Assembly (NCBI RefSeq): GCF_001854125.1
Contig: NZ_CP017715.1
Location: 3,410,001-3,474,000, forward strand
Origin: Marinobacter salinus
GTDB taxonomy: Bacteria; Pseudomonadota; Gammaproteobacteria; Pseudomonadales; Oleiphilaceae
Length of the DNA stretch: 64,000 nt
Direction of reading: 5' to 3'
Under the pieces are notes generated by a model. It was given only the letters and a program-made list of their open reading frames with translations, searched no databases and was not told where the DNA came from. The first letter of the stretch is position 1. Each line of letters starts with the position of its first letter. This document shows, one piece after another, positions 52,293-62,128 of the stretch. A program made the translations under genes and the position numbers.

Positions 52293-53012
52293 TCAGACAC
52301 TCAGGTGTCTGTTTAACTGCTCTTTTTTGGCCTCAAGATCGGCTGCATCAATCTGTTCGACCACCTGACCGTGTTCGATCACGTAGTGCCGATCGGCCAG
52401 AGGCGCGGCAAAGCGAAAATTCTGTTCCACCAGGATGATCGTGAAGCCCTTTTCCCTGAGTTTGCGAATGACATCATCCAGGGCTTTCAGGATCACCGGG
52501 GCAAGCCCCTCGGTAATTTCGTCCAGTAACAGAAGATTGGCGCCAGTGCGCAGGATTCGGGCAATCGCCAGCATCTGCTGCTCGCCGCCGGAGAGCTTGG
52601 ATCCCTGGCTTTTACGGCGCTCTTTAAGGTTCGGGAACATTGCGTAGATTTCGTCCACCGACAGTCCGCCTTTGGCGATCACCGGTGGCAATTCCAGGTT
52701 TTCATCAACGTTCAGGGAGGCGAAAATCCCCCGTTCTTCCGGGCAATACCCCAGCTTGCCCACGTGGGCAATCCGGTGTGTCGGCATATTGATGATTTCG
52801 GTGCCCTGGATCCTGATGGAACCGGTGCGTTTACTGACCAGTCCGAGAATGGCTTTCAGGGTTGTTGTTCGTCCGGAGCCATTCCGGCCAAGCAGAGTAA
52901 TGACTTCACCCTCGTGCAGGGTCAGATTCAGGCCATGGAGTATATGCGACTCACCGTACCAGGCGTGCAGGTTCTCGATCCGAAGTAGTTCCGGCTTCTG
53001 GTCAGGCTGCAT
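52293..53012 (-). CDS. ABC transporter ATPase, LivF-like, with Arg in Walker A
   Basis: 239 residues. Walker A reads GRNGSGRTT (about residues 42-50): the invariant lysine is arginine. Signature LSGGEQQMLAIARIL, Walker B NLLLLDEITEGLAP and switch His region are normal. This Lys-to-Arg form occurs in a subset of LivF proteins, where the LivG partner keeps Lys. Overlaps the end of livG by 11 bases, so translational coupling is likely. Confidence 0.88.
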   Translation of the reverse strand: MQPDQKPELLRIENLHAWYGESHILHGLNLTLHEGEVITLLGRNGSGRTTTLKAILGLVSKRTGSIRIQGTEIINMPTHRIAHVGKLGYCPEERGIFASLNVDENLELPPVIAKGGLSVDEIYAMFPNLKERRKSQGSKLSGGEQQMLAIARILRTGANLLLLDEITEGLAPVILKALDDVIRKLREKGFTIILVEQNFRFAAPLADRHYVIEHGQVVEQIDAADLEAKKEQLNRHLSV

Positions 53013-53817
53013 CGGTCGTTCCCATATAAGCTTCCATCACCTCGGGGTTATTCGAGACCTCGTCGTAATTGCCCTCCGCGAGGATCTCGCCCCGGTTCAG
53101 CACGGTGATCTGATCAGCCAGCGTCGCCACCACATTGAGATTGTGCTCAACCATGACAATCGTCCTGCCCTCGATCACACGTTTGATCAGGTCGGTCACT
53201 GTGCTTACATCTTCCGCACTCATGCCCTGGGTGGGTTCATCCAGCAACATCAGCCTCGGTTCCAGGGCAATAGTGGTGGCTATTTCCAGAGCCCTTTTTT
53301 GCCCGTAGGGCAACTCAACCGCTTTTACATCCCCGAACTTGCCAAGCCCGACCTGCTCCAGCGTGGCCTGGGCCTGCTCGTTGAGCTGGTCGAGAATTCT
53401 TAGCGGGCGCCAGAAGTGATAAGACACTTTCAATTTCCGTTGGAGGGCAATGCGAACATTTTCCCTAGCCGACAGGTGGGGAAACACGGCGGAAATCTGA
53501 AACGAGCGGATCAGACCACGCTGGGCGATGCCTGCTGGTCTTGCATGGGTGATGTCTCTGCCGTCATAGATGATCTGACCGGAGGTCGGTTTCAGGAACT
53601 TGGTCAGCAGATTGAAAAACGTGGTTTTGCCCGCGCCGTTTGGACCGATCAGGGCATGGATCGATCCGGTTTGGACGCTGAGATTAATGTCTTTGATGGC
53701 AGTAAAGCCCTTGAAGTCTTTGGTTAGGCCATGGGTTTCCAGGATAGTGGCCTGTTCTCGGGCGTGATCGGTCACGGAAAGCACCCCTGTCAGGCCAGTG
53801 GGCTGAGATCCAGACAC
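53002..53817 (-). CDS. ABC transporter ATPase, LivG-like
   Basis: 271 residues. Normal Walker A GPNGAGKTT, signature LPYGQKRALEIATTIAL, Walker B RLMLLDEPTQGMSAED, C-terminal LivG-type extension (ILAEGNYDEVSNNPEVMEAYMG). With LivF it powers the import. Opening gene of the livG-livF-binding protein-livH-livM-OCD operon. Confidence 0.92.
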   Translation of the reverse strand: MSGSQPTGLTGVLSVTDHAREQATILETHGLTKDFKGFTAIKDINLSVQTGSIHALIGPNGAGKTTFFNLLTKFLKPTSGQIIYDGRDITHARPAGIAQRGLIRSFQISAVFPHLSARENVRIALQRKLKVSYHFWRPLRILDQLNEQAQATLEQVGLGKFGDVKAVELPYGQKRALEIATTIALEPRLMLLDEPTQGMSAEDVSTVTDLIKRVIEGRTIVMVEHNLNVVATLADQITVLNRGEILAEGNYDEVSNNPEVMEAYMGTTDAA

Positions 53818-53981
53818 TGGCGGTTATTGTTTGTTTTTATTGCTGTTCAGTTTAAAGAGGCATGTTGATATGCCAGATGCATGATTGAGTAAAGATGCTG
53901 AACCGCAATTCTGTCAAGTTGCGCCAGTCAGGTGAGTGCGTGGGAGGGGTGGGGAAAAGATTGTAAAACAGAAAGTTAAAA

Positions 53982-54012
53982 ATAATCACGGGCCGCTTTC
54001 CGGCCCGTGATT
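53982..54012 (-). terminator. Rho-independent terminator of fadE
   Basis: AATCACGGGCCG and CGGCCCGTGATT form a perfect 12-bp stem around CTTTC. On the minus strand the stem is followed by ATTTTTAAC, a T-rich tract. Confidence 0.85.
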
Positions 54013-54020
54013 GCTAGCAA

Positions 54021-56528
54021 TTACTCTTCATTCTGGGGAGGGCGCTCCACCACTTTGCGTTTACCCTTGGCGCACCGCGCCAATGCCTTGAGGCCGTCGC
54101 TTTCAAAAGCGTCGACACGGATCACGTCGTACAGAGCTGTCAATGCCTCCAGCAGTTTGTCGCACTCGTCCGCTTTCACAACTCCCTGGGCGCAGGCCCA
54201 GTCCACCAGTTCCTTGCGCTGATGACCCATTAGCAGGGCAATGCCGTCGAGCTCGTCTTCGTCCCGATTCCGGATGGCTTCGTGCAGCCGGCTACGCATG
54301 TCGGCGGTTTCATTGGCCAGCTTGTAAGCATTCAATACCCGGCCGAGTGGGTCTTCGGGATCCATGGTAATGAATGCGCCTCGGCTGATTCGCTGGCGTA
54401 CCGGGGTGTCCTTGACGATGGATTCAGCCACTCTGGCACCCAGCTTGTCGTCGGGGCCGTTCAAACCAGTGGCACCGAGAGGGAAAATCAGCAGGCGCAG
54501 TGGCCAGCGCAGCGCGGGGACCGGGAAGTTTATGATGGCCTCGCGCATGGAGCGCTGCAGGTCCCGGAGGCAGGTCTGCAAGCTCCACTCCACCAGTGGC
54601 CGTTGATCGTCCGGATAGCCTTCTTCATGCCATTGTTTGATCACAGCGGTCGCGTAGTACAGGTGGGTCAGGCAGTCGGCCATTCGGCCTGACAGGCGCT
54701 GACGGGCTTTCAGGCCACCGCCGACGGTGAGCAGTGTGACGTCGGTCATCAGGGCAAACGCCGCCGAGAAGCGGGCCAGTTGCCGGTAGCTGGATTTGAT
54801 GTTGCCTTGCCGTGGTACCGATTCTGCCCAACCTTTGGTCAGTCCGAGCACGCACGCCCGCAAAGCGTTCCGGGTGGTGTGGGCCAGGTGCCGGTAGAAG
54901 ATGCCGTCAAACTTCTTCGCCGCCGCGTCCTGATCTTCCATGCCGGCGGCTTCAATTTCCTCGACAATGAAGGGATGGCAGCGGATAGAACCCTGACCAA
55001 AGATCATCAGGCTGCGGGTCAGGATGTTCGCTCCTTCCACGGTGATGCCGATGGGCACGGCCTGGTAAGCTCTGGCGAGAAAGTTCCGGGGGCCGGTGAT
55101 GACGCCCCGGCCGGCAACCACATCCATGGCGTGGTTAATGACTTCCCGCATCAGGTCTGTGTTCCGGTATTTCAGCACCGCCGAAGGTACCGAGGGTCGT
55201 ACACCCCGGTCCAGCATGCCCGAGGTCAACAGGCGGGCGGCGTCCATCATGTAGGTATAGCCTGCGATGGGTTCCAGCGCTTCCTGAACCCCCTCGAACT
55301 GGCTGATGGAGCGGCCAAACTGTTCGCGGGTATAGGCGTAGGAGCCGGTGGCCAGACTGGCGACCTTGCCGGCACCGGTACCGAGCGCTGGCAGGGAAAT
55401 GGAGCGACCAATGGACAGGCATTCCAGCAGCATGGTCCAGCCCTTGCCGAGCATGTCCTGGCCGCCGATGACCTGTTCCATGGGGATGAACACATCATTG
55501 CCCCAGGTGGGCCCGTTCATGAAGACGGTGTTCATGGGCAGGTGGCGGGCACCCGCGTTCACGCCTTCGGTTTCCCGGGGCACCAGCACGCAGGTCACGC
55601 CAATGTCGTCGCTGCCGCCCAGCAGTTTGTCCGGATCATAGACCTTGATGGCCAGTCCGATGAGTGTTGCGACCGGCGCCAGGGTGATGTAGCGCTTGTT
55701 CCAGGTGACCTTCAGGCCCAGAACTTCCTTGCCGTTCCAGCTTCCCTTGCAGACGATACCTTTATCCGGAATGGCACCGGCATCGGAGCCGGCGACCGGA
55801 GAGGTCAGCGCGAAACAGGGGATTTCTTCACCGCCGGCCAGCCTGGGCAGGTAGTGATGTTTCTGGTCGTCGGTGCCGTAATGCATCAGCAGCTCGCCCG
55901 GGCCGAGGGAGTTCGGCACCATGACGGTGACTGCCGCCGAAACGCTACGGGTGGAGATTTTCATGACGATTTCGGAGTGGGCGGTGTTGGAAAAACCCAG
56001 ACCACCATCTTCCCTGGGAATCACAAGCCCGAAGAAGCCCTTCTCGCGAATGAACTTCCAGACTTTGTCCGGCAGGTCGTACTGCTCATGAGTGATCTTC
56101 CAGTCATCCAGCATCCCGCACAGCTTTTCTACCGGGCCGTCCAGAAACGCCTGCTCCTCGCTGGTGAGGTGTGCGGGCTTGGCATCCAGCAGTTTGTTCC
56201 ACTCCGGTTTGCCGGAAAATAGCTCGCCGTCCCAGTCAACCGAACCGGATTTCAGTGCTTCCGCTTCAGTATCAGAGAGTTTGGGCAAACGACTGCGAAC
56301 CCAGCCCAGCAGTGGCCGGCTCAGTTTGTCGAGACGCAAATCACCGGGCAGCACCAGAATCATGGCGAGCGCCAGCAACACACCGCCGCACAGAATGCTG
56401 AGAAGATGCCATTCATCCTGCACCAAGCCCACTACCGTGGCAGCAGCCATTACGGCCGCAGCGGTTTTGCCGCCGATGCCGAGGTAGATCAGTACCAGCG
56501 CACTGATCAGCAAAAGTAGAACACTCAT
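54021..56528 (-). CDS. fadE: Acyl-CoA dehydrogenase FadE
   Basis: 835 residues, the long FadE type (E. coli 814). Two N-terminal membrane helices (about 1-60), then the ACAD core with GFFGLVIPREDGGLGFSNTAHSEIV, CFALTSPVAGSDAGAIPDKG and RSLMIFGQGSIRCHP, and the extra C-terminal domain DUF1974 typical of FadE. First step of fatty acid beta-oxidation, at the inner membrane. Strong AGGAGG-like ribosome-binding site (GGAGG). Single gene with its own terminator; a GAATGAA inverted repeat lies just upstream. Confidence 0.95.
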   Translation of the reverse strand: MSVLLLLISALVLIYLGIGGKTAAAVMAAATVVGLVQDEWHLLSILCGGVLLALAMILVLPGDLRLDKLSRPLLGWVRSRLPKLSDTEAEALKSGSVDWDGELFSGKPEWNKLLDAKPAHLTSEEQAFLDGPVEKLCGMLDDWKITHEQYDLPDKVWKFIREKGFFGLVIPREDGGLGFSNTAHSEIVMKISTRSVSAAVTVMVPNSLGPGELLMHYGTDDQKHHYLPRLAGGEEIPCFALTSPVAGSDAGAIPDKGIVCKGSWNGKEVLGLKVTWNKRYITLAPVATLIGLAIKVYDPDKLLGGSDDIGVTCVLVPRETEGVNAGARHLPMNTVFMNGPTWGNDVFIPMEQVIGGQDMLGKGWTMLLECLSIGRSISLPALGTGAGKVASLATGSYAYTREQFGRSISQFEGVQEALEPIAGYTYMMDAARLLTSGMLDRGVRPSVPSAVLKYRNTDLMREVINHAMDVVAGRGVITGPRNFLARAYQAVPIGITVEGANILTRSLMIFGQGSIRCHPFIVEEIEAAGMEDQDAAAKKFDGIFYRHLAHTTRNALRACVLGLTKGWAESVPRQGNIKSSYRQLARFSAAFALMTDVTLLTVGGGLKARQRLSGRMADCLTHLYYATAVIKQWHEEGYPDDQRPLVEWSLQTCLRDLQRSMREAIINFPVPALRWPLRLLIFPLGATGLNGPDDKLGARVAESIVKDTPVRQRISRGAFITMDPEDPLGRVLNAYKLANETADMRSRLHEAIRNRDEDELDGIALLMGHQRKELVDWACAQGVVKADECDKLLEALTALYDVIRVDAFESDGLKALARCAKGKRKVVERPPQNEE

Positions 56529-56547
56529 GGGCAGACCTCCATATCAT

Positions 56548-56571
56548 GAATGAAATCAACCAGATTCATTC
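56548..56571. promoter_or_regulatory. Inverted repeat upstream of fadE
   Basis: GAATGAA-N10-TTCATTC, perfect 7-bp arms, 20 bases upstream of the fadE start codon. A fatty-acid responsive repressor could bind here; no match to a known site is claimed. Confidence 0.3.
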
Positions 56572-56752
56572 CCAACCATCGGTTAATTTTCGTGCAGTTG
56601 CAAGCGGGTGGTCCCCTTCCAGGTAAAGAAAGATTTCGATAATGACAACAACTGTCAAAATCGGGTGCATTCGCTGCCATCGATTGATCCAAACTGACGG
56701 TTTAACAGAAGACATAACCTCGTTCTATTATAAAACTGGTTTGGAGCTCCTG

Positions 56753-58396
56753 ATGTTTGGCCCGCTTACTGTTTCAAAACGCCTCGCGCTCGGCTTTGGA
56801 TTGATTCTGTCGCTCATGATCGTGATCAGTCTGATTGGCAACCAGCGGGTGGGCTTCATCGACCGCACGCTGACCTCGGTCGGAGAAGGTGCCGCTGTTA
56901 AGCAGCGTTACGCCATTAATTTCCGGGGTAGTGTTCATGATCGGGCGATCGCGATCCGCGATGCGGTGCTGGTGCACAATGATCGGGCACTGGAGCATCA
57001 CCTGGCCGATATCGAACGGCTGAAAAGGTTCTATCGTGACAATGCCGCGCCCATGGATCAGATGTTCCGGGAAGAAGGCGCTACGGATACCGAGAAGGCG
57101 TTGCTCGCAGATATCAAAGCTATTGAGCGACAGGCACTGGCGCTGACCAATGAGCTGCTGGGCATGCGCGGGGACGGCGAGATTGAGGCCTCACGGCGAT
57201 TTTTGCTGGAACAGGTCGCCGGCGCCTACACCGAATGGCTGGCCCGGGTGAATAACTTCATCAACCATCAGGAGGAGGTTATTGCCGCGGATGTGGACGA
57301 GGTTCGGGCAACGGCCAGCGGCTTCAATACGCTGAACCTTTCAGTGACCGGCATTGCGATACTGCTGGGCGCGTTGATCGCCTGGATCATAATCCAGAGC
57401 ATCAGACATACATTGGGGGGCGAGCCGGAAGAAGTGTCGGATGCAATCCGGCGCCTGGCGGACGGTGTGCTGGATCAGGATATCCGAACCGACTACCCGG
57501 ACAGCGTCATGGGGGCACTGCAGGAAACCGTGACTCGGCTCGATGGCATTATCCGTGAGGTTCGTTCCGCCGCTGAGGAGTTGTCCGGCTCATCTTCTGA
57601 GCTGGAGGCCACATCGGACAATAATAGCCGTCAGATTCGCCTGCAGGCCACCGAGGCCGAGCAGATGGCGACCGCGGTGAACCAGATGGCCGCAACGGTT
57701 AATGAAGTTGCCGGATTCGCCGCCAGCGCCGCGACGGCAACACAGAAGGCCGATTCCGAGGTGGAGAGTGGTAATCGGGTCGTCCAGGAGACAGCGACGT
57801 CGATTGGTGAGCTGTCAGAGACCCTTGAGCAGGCTTCGCAAACTGTTCAGCGGGTATCAGATGACAGTGCCAACATTGGGAAAATAATTGAAGTCATCAA
57901 TGCCATTGCCGAGCAGACCAATTTACTGGCACTTAATGCGGCCATCGAGGCCGCTCGGGCGGGCAGCCACGGCCGGGGCTTCGCGGTGGTGGCGGATGAA
58001 GTTCGGTCGCTGGCCTCAAGGACGCAGGACTCGACCCGGGAAATCCAGGAAATGATTGGTAATCTGCAGACGGGTGCCGGGGATGCGGCTGAGGTGATGA
58101 AAAGCAGTCGTGAGCTGGCGCGAACAACCGTCGAGAAAACCGCCAGGGCTGAAGAAGCCTTGAGCAGGATTCGCAGCGAAATGAGTGCAATCAATGATAT
58201 GAATGCTCAGATTGCCAGTGCCGCAGAGGAGCAGAGTTCGGTTGCCGAAGAAGTTAACCAGAATATCAGCCGTATTCACGATGCGACTATTGAAACCTCG
58301 GCCGGTTCTGACCAGGTGGCCAGCGCCAGTCGTGATCTGGCCACTCTTGCAGGCCAGATGCGCTCCCGTGTCAGCGTTTTTCAGGTCAAAGGCTGA
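56753..58396 (+). CDS. Methyl-accepting chemotaxis protein
   Basis: 547 residues. Membrane helix 1 (about 10-30), a periplasmic four-helix-type sensor of about 170 residues (MCP_signal/TarH-like), membrane helix 2 (about 200-222), HAMP region, then a signalling hairpin with the strongly conserved tip [42 protein letters not shown]. Senses an unknown ligand and controls CheA. The ATG at 56753 follows GGAG; 37 upstream in-frame codons are dismissed. Its 3' end overlaps the convergent prenyltransferase gene by 11 bases. Confidence 0.94.
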   Translation: MFGPLTVSKRLALGFGLILSLMIVISLIGNQRVGFIDRTLTSVGEGAAVKQRYAINFRGSVHDRAIAIRDAVLVHNDRALEHHLADIERLKRFYRDNAAPMDQMFREEGATDTEKALLADIKAIERQALALTNELLGMRGDGEIEASRRFLLEQVAGAYTEWLARVNNFINHQEEVIAADVDEVRATASGFNTLNLSVTGIAILLGALIAWIIIQSIRHTLGGEPEEVSDAIRRLADGVLDQDIRTDYPDSVMGALQETVTRLDGIIREVRSAAEELSGSSSELEATSDNNSRQIRLQATEAEQMATAVNQMAATVNEVAGFAASAATATQKADSEVESGNRVVQETATSIGELSETLEQASQTVQRVSDDSANIGKIIEVINAIAEQTNLLALNAAIEAARAGSHGRGFAVVADEVRSLASRTQDSTREIQEMIGNLQTGAGDAAEVMKSSRELARTTVEKTARAEEALSRIRSEMSAINDMNAQIASAAEEQSSVAEEVNQNISRIHDATIETSAGSDQVASASRDLATLAGQMRSRVSVFQVKG

Positions 58397-59276
58397 GTCC
58401 GACGATCAGCAGTGCGAGCGTGGCCAGCAAGGTGGCCACGTTGACCCCGAGAACGACGTTGAGGCGAGCTGGCCGGTCCAGACAGGCCGGTAAGGTCCGG
58501 CTGATCCACAGCGCCGCCGGCGATGGCAACAGACTCACAGAGGTCCACGGAGGTAGCCATCCCGCCCCAATGCCCGCGATGACAAGAGCGTAACTTCCGG
58601 CGAGCAGGGCTGCGACCAGTCTGGCTGCAGCCTGCCGACCCAGGGTAACAACGAGGTGACGACGACCAATTTTCCGGTCGGCTTCTACGTCCGGAATCTG
58701 ATTGATGAGCAGCAGTTCACTCACCAGCAACAAACTGACGGCCGAGGCGGCGATAGCCGTGGCATCCATCCGTGCACCAAGGGCAACCAGTGTTCCGAGT
58801 ACCATCACCGGGCCGAAGCCCATGCCCGGGGCGAGCAGGCATAACAGCGGGGAGCGGGTGATCCAGCGGGTATAGGTGAGTACCAGGGCTACGCCGGCCG
58901 CCCCCAGTACCAGCATTGGCAGGCCTCGCTGCCAGAGGAAGTAACAGCCGATGGCGATGACCAGCCCAAGAGTGCCAAGGGCAGCCATGAGTACGCCTCT
59001 TGCTGCGGTTGGAACTTCCGGCAGGGCGCCGCTACCGCCTGAAAACGGGGTCCGCTCGGTGATCAGATCCAGGCCAGAGGCAAAGTCTTCGTATTCATTG
59101 AACAGATTCACCGCCGCGTGAGCGAGCAGTGCTCCGATCAGGACCAGCAGGGTATCAACCGCAGCGGGCGGTTCGCCCTGTTGCCAGGCGACGGCTATGC
59201 CCAGCCCTGCGCACAAGGGTGCGAGAATCAGGAAGTTGGGTCGAGACGCACGTACGACTGCGGCGGCTTCAGACAT
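58386..59276 (-). CDS. UbiA-type prenyltransferase (MenA-like)
   Basis: 296 residues, eight to nine membrane helices. The first polyprenyl-diphosphate motif is [14 protein letters not shown], where UbiA/MenA usually have NDxxD, so Asp is Glu here. The second motif is [18 protein letters not shown]. MenA-like alignment is the better guess than UbiA, but no menaquinone genes are nearby, so the aromatic substrate is unknown. Downstream convergent overlap with the chemoreceptor gene. Confidence 0.8.
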   Translation of the reverse strand: MSEAAAVVRASRPNFLILAPLCAGLGIAVAWQQGEPPAAVDTLLVLIGALLAHAAVNLFNEYEDFASGLDLITERTPFSGGSGALPEVPTAARGVLMAALGTLGLVIAIGCYFLWQRGLPMLVLGAAGVALVLTYTRWITRSPLLCLLAPGMGFGPVMVLGTLVALGARMDATAIAASAVSLLLVSELLLINQIPDVEADRKIGRRHLVVTLGRQAAARLVAALLAGSYALVIAGIGAGWLPPWTSVSLLPSPAALWISRTLPACLDRPARLNVVLGVNVATLLATLALLIVGLSL

Positions 59277-59298
59277 GGATTTCCGTTCCTATCCGGTT

Positions 59299-60186
59299 CT
59301 AGATGTATCCTGCGGCAAAAACCAGCCCGAGCACGACAGGCATGACAACAAGGCTGCCAAGATTGCTGAGCAGCACCAGGGATGCGACCTTGTGAGGCTC
59401 CTGTCGGTATTGTTCGGCGACTATGTAATTGAGTACCGCCGGGGGCAGGGCGGCAAAGACCCAGAGCGACGCCACCTGCAGGCCGGGCAGGTTGAGGATC
59501 TCAATCATCGGCCAGGCCAGAATCAGGCCACTGGCCGGGCAGGCAATGGCGCCGAGCATACCCAGTTTCCAGTCACTGAAGTCGACATCCAGCATGCGCA
59601 CACCGAGGGCAAACAGCATTAGCGGTATGCAAACCCCGCCGAGCATGTTCAGGGTCTCCAAAAGCCATTCCGGCAGAGGCACACCTCCGAGGTTGACCGC
59701 GAGGCCCGCGATACTGGCAAACACGATAGGCAGTTTCAGGCGTTGAACGATGGACGTGTGGGGGTCCAGCATGTACAGCCCAACGGAGAAGTGCAGCAGC
59801 ATTTCGACAATGAACAGCACAATGGCGGCGGGCAAGGCGGCATCGCCAAAAGCCAGAACCAGCAGCGGAATGCCCATGTTGCCGGAGTTGTTGAACATCA
59901 TTGGCGGCAGGAACGTCTTCAGGTTCAGCTTCAGAACTTTCGCCAGCGGGTAGAGCACAATGCCGGAGCCGAGCACCACAACAGTCGCGGCCAGGGCGAG
60001 CCGGGCGTATTCCTGAAGGGGCGCCTGCTGGTCGGCGAGAACCGCAAACACCAGCATGGGAACGAACAGCTCCATATTGAGCACATTCAGTCCCTGAATG
60101 TCAGGTGTGCGGTAGCGACCGTAAAGTGCGCCGCAGCCGGCAATAAGGAAAACCGGCAGCATGGTGGACAGAATCTGACCAATCAT
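59299..60186 (-). CDS. AEC family transporter (auxin efflux carrier-like)
   Basis: 295 residues, ten membrane helices. Family marks: GQILSTMLPVFLIAGCGALYGRY, FNNSGNMGIPLLVLAFG (the N-S-G-N-x-G loop) and CPASGLILAWPMIEILN with VFAALPPAVLNYIVAEQY. AEC carriers move organic acids or amino acids. The ATG at 60186 follows GGAG; the earlier start codons are weak. Two genes, this and the prenyltransferase, run in the same direction with a 22-base gap. Confidence 0.88.
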   Translation of the reverse strand: MIGQILSTMLPVFLIAGCGALYGRYRTPDIQGLNVLNMELFVPMLVFAVLADQQAPLQEYARLALAATVVVLGSGIVLYPLAKVLKLNLKTFLPPMMFNNSGNMGIPLLVLAFGDAALPAAIVLFIVEMLLHFSVGLYMLDPHTSIVQRLKLPIVFASIAGLAVNLGGVPLPEWLLETLNMLGGVCIPLMLFALGVRMLDVDFSDWKLGMLGAIACPASGLILAWPMIEILNLPGLQVASLWVFAALPPAVLNYIVAEQYRQEPHKVASLVLLSNLGSLVVMPVVLGLVFAAGYI

Positions 60187-60414
60187 CAATGAGCTCCGAC
60201 CAGGGTTTGGCAAATAAGAAACGGATATTCGTCTGAATAATCCGTTAGGTTCGCAAGTATCCGGCGCTCTCGGCAAGTATTATTCGCCGGCTTTCGACCA
60301 AAGCCGAAGGTCTGGGTGGCCGTGGTCATGCGAGACCGGCGGTTGCGATGGTTCGACGACCACCCCAGAATAGCGGTGACCACCGTTGATTCGACCCTCT
60401 TATGGAGAGCTTTC

Positions 60415-61611
60415 GTGACCATCCCGTTTGATCAGCCCGTATTCCGTGAACATACCTGCTCGGTCAAATTCGATGCTCGCAAGGCCGTTTTCGGACGGGA
60501 TGACGTTGTTCCTGTGTGGGTGGCGGACATGGATTTCGCGGCGCCTGAAGCCGTTACAAACGCACTCAGGGAACGGGCAGCCCACCCGGTGTATGGCTAT
60601 ACCCTGTTTCCGGACAGCCTGTACCAGTCCATCGTCGAGTGGTTCGGGGTCCGGCACGGCTGGAAGATCCAGCGTGACTGGATTCTGATGGCCCCGGGGG
60701 TTGTGCCTTCACTACACGCGGCCTGTCTGGCTTATTCGGAACCGGGAGAGGGGGCGATTGTCCAGCCCCCGGTGTACCCGCCCTTCTTCAGCTCGGTCCG
60801 GCAAACTGGCCGGACGGTGATTGAAAACCCTCTGGTCCTGAAGGAAGGTGTCGGGGCCGGTAAAGGTCACTACGGTATGGATCTTGAGCATCTTGAGGCC
60901 TGCGCCGCCCGTCCGGATGCGCGCATCCTCCTGTTGTGCTCGCCCCATAATCCGGTAGGGCGCGTGTGGTCAGAGGATGAGCTGAAGGGAGTTCTGGCCA
61001 TTGCCCGAAAACACAATCTGGTGGTGATTTCCGACGAAATCCATTGTGACCTGACCTTCGCCGATCGGCCGAAGCATTCGGTACTTGCCACGCTTGCAGG
61101 GCCCGAGGATGCACTGGTGACCGCCATCGCACCAAGCAAGACCTTCAACATGCCCGGTCTGGGGCTGTCCGCCCTGGTGATTCCGGATCCGGAGCACCGA
61201 AGGGCCATGAAAACCGTGTTTGAATCCATGCACATGCCCCAGTGCAATCCGTTCAGCATAGCCGGCTTTGAAGCCGGCTACCGGGCAGGCGCCCCCTGGC
61301 TGGATGAGTTGATGGGTTATCTGCAGGCCAATCGGGATTACGTTGAAGAGATGGTAAACCAGCGTTTACCGGGTATCAGCGTTTCGTCCCCGGAGGGCAC
61401 CTACCTGATGTGGCTCGACTGTCGCGAGCTCGGTATGCTGGATACCGAGCTGAAACGGTTTTTTGTCCGGTATACCGGAGTGGGGATGAACCCCGGCATC
61501 TCTTTTGGCGAGCAGGGCAGCGGGTTTATGCGACTGAATATTGGCTGCCCGAGATCGGTGCTCACTGAGGTGCTCACCCGTATCGAAACGGCGCTGACTG
61601 CTAAGAGCTGA
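60415..61611 (+). CDS. PatB/MalY-type cystathionine beta-lyase aminotransferase-like enzyme
   Basis: 398 residues from a GTG (GGAGA ribosome-binding site 7 bases upstream). Fold-type I PLP protein of the MalY/PatB group: VPVWVADMDFAAPEAV at the N-terminus, SPHNPVGRVWS, ISDEIHCDLTF, the PLP lysine in APSKTFNMPGLG, and MRLNIGCPRSVL at the end. PatB enzymes cleave C-S bonds of cystathionine or cysteine conjugates to thiols and pyruvate. In-frame ATGs upstream lack family similarity. Its stop abuts the stop of the convergent gene. Confidence 0.92.
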   Translation: MTIPFDQPVFREHTCSVKFDARKAVFGRDDVVPVWVADMDFAAPEAVTNALRERAAHPVYGYTLFPDSLYQSIVEWFGVRHGWKIQRDWILMAPGVVPSLHAACLAYSEPGEGAIVQPPVYPPFFSSVRQTGRTVIENPLVLKEGVGAGKGHYGMDLEHLEACAARPDARILLLCSPHNPVGRVWSEDELKGVLAIARKHNLVVISDEIHCDLTFADRPKHSVLATLAGPEDALVTAIAPSKTFNMPGLGLSALVIPDPEHRRAMKTVFESMHMPQCNPFSIAGFEAGYRAGAPWLDELMGYLQANRDYVEEMVNQRLPGISVSSPEGTYLMWLDCRELGMLDTELKRFFVRYTGVGMNPGISFGEQGSGFMRLNIGCPRSVLTEVLTRIETALTAKS

Positions 61612-62115
61612 TCAGTCGAGTTTCATGGAGCAGTGGTCCGGCACCAGTTGCCAGCTTGGTGGCTCCCCCATGCCGGGCATATCGCCGGACGTTGAGCTGG
61701 TGGCTTTCCAGACCTTGCCGCCATGGGTGACCAGCGCTCCTGTGCTGTAACCATGGGAGAAACGCCAGTGTTCCGGGCGCACGCACAGAGTCGATCCGGA
61801 CTTCGCAGACGAACGTTCGGCTGTGTTACCGGGTAGGGACGGCTGGCCACAGTCGGGAGTTTGGTCCAGTTCCTCCCATTCGAAGGTGATGCCCGGCTCC
61901 TTGCCGTTGTTTAATTCTCGTGCCTGGTACCAATGCTCTTTGTGATGGACCACCATGTCCTTGGTGTAGTGCTGGTCCGGCGCCCATTTTGCCTCTTCTG
62001 GATCGCATGGCTGCTGGGCAACGGCGGTTGATGCTATCGCCAGGCTTGCGACAACGGCCAGGCTAACCGATCCCAGTATTGAAATGAGGCGTTGGAGTGA
62101 ATATTTGTCACGCAT
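61612..62115 (-). CDS. Secreted protein with two chitin-binding-like (CBM5/12) modules
   Basis: 167 residues. Signal peptide to VAQ, then two tandem modules of about 55 residues: the first with WAPDQHYTKDMVVHHKEHWYQA...FEWEEL, the second with WRFSHGYSTGALVTHGGKVWKA...PSWQLV. Each has the aromatic W-x(n)-Y-x3-D/G-x-V-x(n)-W-x-A and terminal W pattern of ChtBD3/CBM5/12 domains. Cysteines near module ends may form disulfides. No catalytic domain is attached, so it is a stand-alone binding protein. Start set by AAGGAG before the ATG. Confidence 0.72.
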   Translation of the reverse strand: MRDKYSLQRLISILGSVSLAVVASLAIASTAVAQQPCDPEEAKWAPDQHYTKDMVVHHKEHWYQARELNNGKEPGITFEWEELDQTPDCGQPSLPGNTAERSSAKSGSTLCVRPEHWRFSHGYSTGALVTHGGKVWKATSSTSGDMPGMGEPPSWQLVPDHCSMKLD

Positions 62116-62128
62116 AAGGTCTCCTTTT

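Noticed and set aside
54780..56222. Plus-strand open frame of 480 codons
   Set aside because: Antisense to fadE, which has all expected motifs and a ribosome-binding site.
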